Assembly: GCF_022760995.1 (NCBI RefSeq)
Contig: NZ_JAKWJO010000002.1
Location: 485,994 to 549,993 of the forward strand
DNA: 64,000 bases
Source: Dyella sedimenti
Lineage (GTDB): Bacteria; Pseudomonadota; Gammaproteobacteria; Xanthomonadales; Rhodanobacteraceae
Reading direction: 5' to 3'
A program made the position numbers and the translations under genes. Position 1 is the first letter of the stretch; every line of letters begins with the position of its first letter. Under the pieces are notes generated by a model. That model saw only the letters and a list, made by a program, of their open reading frames with translations, did no database searches and was not told the origin of the DNA. Below are positions 59,792 to 64,000 of this stretch, in pieces.

Positions 59792-60913
59792 CTAGCGCGG
59801 GGCCAGATGGACGGCTCCCAGCACGCGCGGCCCGCGCGCGCCGGTGACCGCCGGCAGGTTGCCGGGCAACCCCAGCAAGCGCTGGCGCGCCAGCCAGGCG
59901 AAGGCGGTGGCTTCAAGGTAATCCGGGTCGACGCCATGCTCGGCCGTGCTCGTCAGCGCGCGCGGGGCCAGCAACTGGCCGAGCCGGCGCATCAGCAGGC
60001 CGTTGTGCACGCCGCCGCCGCAGGCCAGCACTTCGGCGGCATCCGGCGCGTGGCGCTCGATCGCCTCGGCGATGCTGCGTGCCGACAGCTCCAGCAGGGT
60101 GGCCTGCACATCCGCCGGCGGCAGGGCCGGCACACGCGCGTGGGATGCCAGCCAGGCCAAGTGGAAATGCTCGCGCCCGGTGCTCTTGGGCGGGGGCAGG
60201 GCGAAATAGGGATCGGCGAGCAATGCGTCCAGCAGCGCCGCATCCACATGCCCGGATGCCGCAAACGCGCCGTCCGCATCGTAGGGGCGGCCGTGATGGC
60301 GCAGGTACCAGGCATCCACCAGTCCATTGGCGGGGCCGGTGTCGAAGCCGGACACCGCGCCCGAGGCCGCCAGCACGGTGATGTTGGCGATGCCGCCCAG
60401 GTTCAGCACGACCCGCGTGCGGCCCGGCCGCGCCAGCAGCATCGCGTGGACGGCGGGCAGCAGCGGGGCCCCCTGGCCGCCGGCGGCCACGTCGGCGCGG
60501 CGGAAGTCGGCCACCACGTCGATCCCGCAGCGCTCGGCGATTACCGAGGGATCGCCCACCTGCAGCGTGAAGGGATGCTCGCCCGCGGGCCGGTGCCGCA
60601 GCGTCTGCCCATGCGAGCCGATCGCCCGCACCGCGCCGCGCCGGTCCGGGTGGCGCGCCAGCAGCGCCTGCGCCGCCTCGGCGAAGCACTGCCCGATCGC
60701 CACGTCGAGCCGCCCGTAGGCGTCGAGGTCGAGCCGCGTTTCGTCCTGCGCCACGGCGAGGATCTGCGTGCGCAAGGCGTCGGGCCACGGATGCGTCAGC
60801 GCATCCACCAACTGGGGCGCCTGGTGGTCGTCGAAGCGCGCCAGCGCGGCATCGATGCCGTCGGCGCTGGTGCCCGAGATCAGGCCGAGGTAAAGCGCCG
60901 AAGCGTCGCTCAC
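59792..60913 (-). CDS. anmK: anhydro-N-acetylmuramic acid kinase
   Basis: 373 residues from ATG 60913. LGLISGTSADGIDAALARFD at the start and DTGPANGLVDAWYLRHHG with AGGQGAPLLPAVHAML in the middle are hallmark motifs. It phosphorylates and hydrolytically opens 1,6-anhMurNAc, released by wall recycling, to MurNAc-6-phosphate. The stop abuts the small RHH gene. It follows the M23 peptidase gene by 7 bp, so peptidase and kinase form an operon, with ampG convergent. Confidence 0.94.
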   Translation of the reverse strand: MSDASALYLGLISGTSADGIDAALARFDDHQAPQLVDALTHPWPDALRTQILAVAQDETRLDLDAYGRLDVAIGQCFAEAAQALLARHPDRRGAVRAIGSHGQTLRHRPAGEHPFTLQVGDPSVIAERCGIDVVADFRRADVAAGGQGAPLLPAVHAMLLARPGRTRVVLNLGGIANITVLAASGAVSGFDTGPANGLVDAWYLRHHGRPYDADGAFAASGHVDAALLDALLADPYFALPPPKSTGREHFHLAWLASHARVPALPPADVQATLLELSARSIAEAIERHAPDAAEVLACGGGVHNGLLMRRLGQLLAPRALTSTAEHGVDPDYLEATAFAWLARQRLLGLPGNLPAVTGARGPRVLGAVHLAPR

Positions 60914-60920
60914 GGGGGAA

Positions 60921-62360
60921 TCAGTCGTCGTTGCGCTTGGTGCCGCTGGCCTTGGCCAGCTTGATGTTGGCGTCCAGCGCCTTCAGCCGGGCCAGCTGCG
61001 GCTGCACCACCTGGGCCTTGAACTTGGCCAGCTGCGCGGCGGGCAGCGGTTCCGGCTTGGGCAGGGTCACCGTCTGCGGGTCGCGCTGCACGTTGTTGAC
61101 GCGGAATTCGTAGTGCAGGTGCGGGCCGGTGGCGAGGCCGGTCATGCCGACGTAGCCGATCACCTCGCCCTGGCCGACGTGCTGGCCGACCTTCTCGCTG
61201 GCGAAGCGCGACATGTGGCCGTAGGCAGTGCTGATGGTGCCGTTGTGCTGGATGACCACGAAGTTGCCGTAGCCGTTCATCCAGCCCTTGAACTTGATGA
61301 CGCCGTCGCCGGCCGCGTGGATCGGCGTGCCGGTGGGCGCGGCGTAGTCCACGCCCTTGTGCGCGCGCATCAGGCCCAGGATGGGATGCATGCGCGCCGC
61401 GCTGAACTGCGAGGAGATGCGGGTGAAATCCACCGGGATGCGCAGGAACGACTTCTGGATCGGGCGGCCGTCCTCGCTGAACCAGCCGTAGCTGCCGTCG
61501 TCCTTCTTGAAGCGGTAGGCGGTGTAGCGCTGGCCTTGGTTGACGAACTCCGCCGCCACGATGTCGCCTTCGTGCAGGTAGGCGCCGTCGCGGTAGATGT
61601 CGTCGTAGACCACGGTAAAGCTGTCGCCCTCGCGCAGGTCCTGCACGAAGTCGATGTCGTACTTGAAGAGCTCGGCGAGCTTGAGCACCATCGCATTGCT
61701 CATGCCGGCCTTGGAGCCGGCGGCGAACAGCGAGCTGTCGATGGTGCCGTGCGCCACGTGCTCGCGCCGGTCCACCTCGCGCGCCTGCGCCGTCACCGTT
61801 GCCTTGCCGCCATCGAAGCGCATGATGGTGCGGTTGGCTTCGTCCTTGTCGAAGCGGATACCCTTCAGGCTGCCGTCGCTGTCGAGCAGGAAGTCGAACT
61901 CCTGGCCGGGGCTGATGTGGTGCAGCGCCTTGGCATCGCCCGACTGGTCCACCACGTGCTGCACGTCGGTGAGGCTCAGGCCCTGGCTCTGGAACAGGTC
62001 GGACAGCGTCTGGCCGGGCTGCACCTGCACGATGTGCCAGTCTTCCACGCTCGGGGCGCGGGTGACCTCGGGCGCGGCCTTGGGCAGGGCCAGCGGCAGC
62101 ACCGCATGCGCGGTGGACACCGTGTCCGGACGCATCGCGCTGGCCCAGGCGGGAATGAGGAAGCCGGAAACGGCGGTGATAAGCAGCGCGGTACCGGCGA
62201 GCATCCAGCGCTCGCGGTGCCAGCGGATGGGCTCCGCCTCGCCATGGCAGCCGAACGACCAGTGCGCGCAGCGTTCATAGAAGTGAGAGTGGCGACGCTG
62301 CGCCTTTCGACGCATGGCCAGTTTGCGCGCTGAACGCGCGGTCTCGTTTCTCTCACCCAT
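60921..62360 (-). CDS. M23-family endopeptidase (MepM-like)
   Basis: 479 residues from ATG 62360 (an ATG at 62315 is also possible). A basic cytoplasmic tail of about 50 residues, one membrane helix (AGTALLITAVSGFLIPAWA) and a periplasmic part: a LysM/OapA-like segment (QVQPGQTLSDLFQSQGLS), a helical linker and the LytM domain with HKGVDYAAP and GPHLHYEF, carrying the zinc ligands. MepM-type enzymes cleave D-Ala-mDAP cross-links during wall growth. It lies upstream of anmK (7 bp), a muropeptide-recycling pairing seen in related bacteria. Confidence 0.92.
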   Translation of the reverse strand: MGERNETARSARKLAMRRKAQRRHSHFYERCAHWSFGCHGEAEPIRWHRERWMLAGTALLITAVSGFLIPAWASAMRPDTVSTAHAVLPLALPKAAPEVTRAPSVEDWHIVQVQPGQTLSDLFQSQGLSLTDVQHVVDQSGDAKALHHISPGQEFDFLLDSDGSLKGIRFDKDEANRTIMRFDGGKATVTAQAREVDRREHVAHGTIDSSLFAAGSKAGMSNAMVLKLAELFKYDIDFVQDLREGDSFTVVYDDIYRDGAYLHEGDIVAAEFVNQGQRYTAYRFKKDDGSYGWFSEDGRPIQKSFLRIPVDFTRISSQFSAARMHPILGLMRAHKGVDYAAPTGTPIHAAGDGVIKFKGWMNGYGNFVVIQHNGTISTAYGHMSRFASEKVGQHVGQGEVIGYVGMTGLATGPHLHYEFRVNNVQRDPQTVTLPKPEPLPAAQLAKFKAQVVQPQLARLKALDANIKLAKASGTKRNDD

Positions 62361-62542
62361 GCCCGGTGTTCCCCAGGTACAAAATTCACATTGCCGCGTA
62401 CCATAGCGGCCTTGTGCAAAGAGCGTCAATGCCTTTTCCATCAATGGGTTGCATGATCTTTTCGATTAACACACAATTAACGGAACCGCCCGGAAAGCTA
62501 TGATTTCCGGTCACGCCCAGACAACGAAAATTTGAGGAATAC

Positions 62543-63754
62543 ATGAACGAGCTTGAGCAGGCGCTGGCCACCATCGCGCGCGGCGCCGACGAGATCATCA
62601 AGCAGGAAGAGCTGGTCGAGCGCCTGAAGCTCGGCCGTCCGCTGCGCATCAAGGCCGGTTTCGACCCTACCGCGCCGGACCTGCACCTGGGCCACACCGT
62701 ACTGCTCAACAAGATGCGCCAGTTCCAGGACCTGGGGCACCAGGTGATTTTCCTCATCGGCGACTTCACCGGCATGATCGGCGATCCCACCGGCAAGAAC
62801 GTCACGCGCAAGCCGCTCAGCCGCGAGGACGTGCTGGCCAACGCCGAGACCTATGCCGAGCAGGTCTACAAGGTGCTGGACAAGGAGCGCACCGAGCTGC
62901 GCTTCAACTCCGAGTGGTTCGGCCAGATGACGGCCGCCGACATGATCAGGCTCGCCGCCCAGCACACGGTGGCGCGCATGCTCGAACGCGACGACTTCTC
63001 CAAGCGCTTCGCCACGCAGCAGCCGATCGCCATCCATGAGTTCCTCTATCCCCTGGTGCAGGGCTACGACTCGGTGGCGCTCAAGTGCGACGTCGAGCTC
63101 GGCGGCACCGACCAGAAGTTCAACCTCCTGATGGGCCGCGCCCTGCAGGAGCACCACGGCCAGCCGCCGCAGATCGTGCTGACCATGCCGCTGCTGGAGG
63201 GCCTGGATGGCGTCAACAAGATGTCCAAGTCGCTGGGCAACTACATCGGCATCAACGAGCCGGCCATCGACATCGTCACCAAGACCTTGAAGATCGGCGA
63301 CGACCTCATGTGGCGCTGGTTCGAGCTGCTCAGCTTCGAAACCTCCATGGACGACATCAAGCGCATGCGGCAGGACGTGGCCAGCGGTGCGCTCAATCCG
63401 CGCGACGCCAAGCTCAAGCTGGCGCGCGAACTGGCGACGCGCTTCCACGATGCGGCCGCTGCCGAGCAGGCGATCGCCGGCTGGCATGCCGTCGTGCGCG
63501 GCGAGGGCGACACCAGCCTGCTGCCGCTCACCGAGATCGCCGTGCCCGCGGAAGGCCTGCGCCTGCCGGCGCTGCTTACGGCCGCGGGACTCACCGTCAG
63601 CAATTCGGAAGCCAACCGCAAGCTGAAGGAGCGCGCCGTGCGCATCGACGCGGAAGTCGTCGAGGACGCGCAACGCGTGTTTTCCCCGGGATTCGAGGCA
63701 GTCCTGCAGGTGGGCAAGCGCAACTTCGCCCGCGTGCTGCTCACGCAGGCATGA
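62543..63754 (+). CDS. tyrS: tyrosyl-tRNA synthetase
   Basis: 403 residues from ATG 62543 with TGAGGAA upstream. HIGH signature HLGH at 48-51 and KMSKS at 226-230, with the substrate-binding [12 protein letters not shown]-terminal S4-like RNA-binding domain ([20 protein letters not shown]) follows. It charges tRNA-Tyr. The window ends with what looks like an rrn promoter, matching tyrS-rrn order in xanthomonads. The divergent M23 gene and tyrS share the AT-rich 180-bp region upstream. Confidence 0.96.
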   Translation: MNELEQALATIARGADEIIKQEELVERLKLGRPLRIKAGFDPTAPDLHLGHTVLLNKMRQFQDLGHQVIFLIGDFTGMIGDPTGKNVTRKPLSREDVLANAETYAEQVYKVLDKERTELRFNSEWFGQMTAADMIRLAAQHTVARMLERDDFSKRFATQQPIAIHEFLYPLVQGYDSVALKCDVELGGTDQKFNLLMGRALQEHHGQPPQIVLTMPLLEGLDGVNKMSKSLGNYIGINEPAIDIVTKTLKIGDDLMWRWFELLSFETSMDDIKRMRQDVASGALNPRDAKLKLARELATRFHDAAAAEQAIAGWHAVVRGEGDTSLLPLTEIAVPAEGLRLPALLTAAGLTVSNSEANRKLKERAVRIDAEVVEDAQRVFSPGFEAVLQVGKRNFARVLLTQA

Positions 63755-63943
63755 GCCGATCGCGGCGGTGCGAAACCGCCGCGAAAAAAAGTTTCACGCG
63801 GGAACAGCGGCTTAGGCGAAACGCGAAAAAAACTTTCAGATTTCGCTTGCCAAAGAGAGGGTGCCTCCCTAGTATTCGCCACCCCGCCGCTGGCAACGTC
63901 CTCCGACGGCAACACCGAAAGCAAGAATTCTTCGCTGAAGGTG

Positions 63944-63971
63944 TTGACGGCCTGGAAAGATGATGTAAGAT
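63944..63971 (+). promoter_or_regulatory. sigma-70 promoter, probably rrn P1
   Basis: TTGACG (63944-63949) and TAAGAT (63966-63971) are 16 bp apart and close to consensus. Upstream, A/T tracts near 63783-63790 and 63823-63833 could act as UP-like elements, although they are far. It lies after tyrS at the window edge, where the rRNA operon follows in Xanthomonas-type genomes. The intervening 190 bp after tyrS holds no gene. Confidence 0.6.
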
Positions 63972-64000
63972 GAGCGGCTCACTCGGGACGAAATGTTCCG

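Noticed and set aside
63762..63790. GC hairpin after tyrS as a terminator
   Set aside because: The stem GCGGCGGT/ACCGCCGC is followed by A residues on the + strand, not T, so it cannot be a standard rho-independent terminator for tyrS.

Overview
The window is GC-rich DNA with dense genes and typical gammaproteobacterial housekeeping content. Several neighbourhoods resemble Xanthomonadales: divergent speE/speA, a radC-coaBC-dut-algC-pyrE-xth block, argS next to a SPOR-domain gene, and tyrS running into what looks like an rRNA operon promoter. I infer a member of the Rhodanobacteraceae/Xanthomonadaceae (Dyella, Luteibacter, Frateuria or Rhodanobacter type). No 16S sequence lies inside the window, so the genus cannot be fixed. 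No tRNA, rRNA, CRISPR array, prophage or complete insertion sequence was seen.

Layout. 1-13 kb: a truncated cation-efflux gene divergent from a ferric-reductase-like oxidoreductase behind an FNR/ANR-like box. Then come two secreted or periplasmic glycosidases (GH39, GH89), the first with a perfect LacI-type operator, interleaved with FUSC, SulP and MFS transporters and a DHFR-like reductase. 12.5-18.4 kb is an accessory stretch: a membrane-anchored protein with duplicated Cys motifs, a VOC protein, a decayed gene, a proline-rich autotransporter and an IS3 remnant. 18.7-21.6 kb: the nitrogen regulators ntrB-ntrC and a GNAT gene. 21.8-32.8 kb: a PAS-GGDEF-EAL protein, a thiolase, a frameshifted TonB-like gene, a phospholipase D-type lipoprotein, YceI-SixA, an orphan ParA and lineage-specific hypotheticals. 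32.9-40 kb: polyamine synthesis (speE, speA), followed by a ketone-body module (3-hydroxybutyrate dehydrogenase, acetoacetate decarboxylase, patatin, beta-hydroxyacid dehydrogenase). 40-47.2 kb: two tandem paralogous autotransporters. 47.3-64 kb: the SPOR protein and argS; radC; coaBC-dut-algC; a DUF4124 protein; pyrE; xth-ampG; a small ribbon-helix-helix protein; anmK and an M23 peptidase; tyrS and the rrn promoter.

How the genes fit together. ampG (import of anhydro-muropeptides), anmK (anhMurNAc kinase) and the M23 endopeptidase form a wall turnover and recycling neighbourhood. The coaBC-dut-algC genes overlap or abut and are probably co-transcribed; algC here carries a long N-terminal membrane-anchored domain. 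bdhA and adc act on 3-hydroxybutyrate and acetoacetate, with the patatin lipase 16 bp behind.

Dispersed repeats are prominent. A palindromic REP/BIME-like family, with arms containing GGAGCGCACCCTGTGCGCG, occurs at about 1.8, 5.6 (single arm), 21.6, 27.5 and 32.8 kb, usually just after stop codons. Other palindromes lie at 5.4, 36.0 and 47.2 kb. In-frame short tandem repeats build the linkers of two autotransporters and are candidate length-variable sites.

The most interesting observations are the repeat-built tandem autotransporter pair, one with an ESPR signal and its paralog without; a hairpin burying the ntrB start codon between NtrC-like half-sites; a one-base frameshift in a TonB-like gene; and a Cys-motif-duplicated membrane protein of no recognised family. 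I did not find a gene cluster I could defend as a wholly new multi-gene system.
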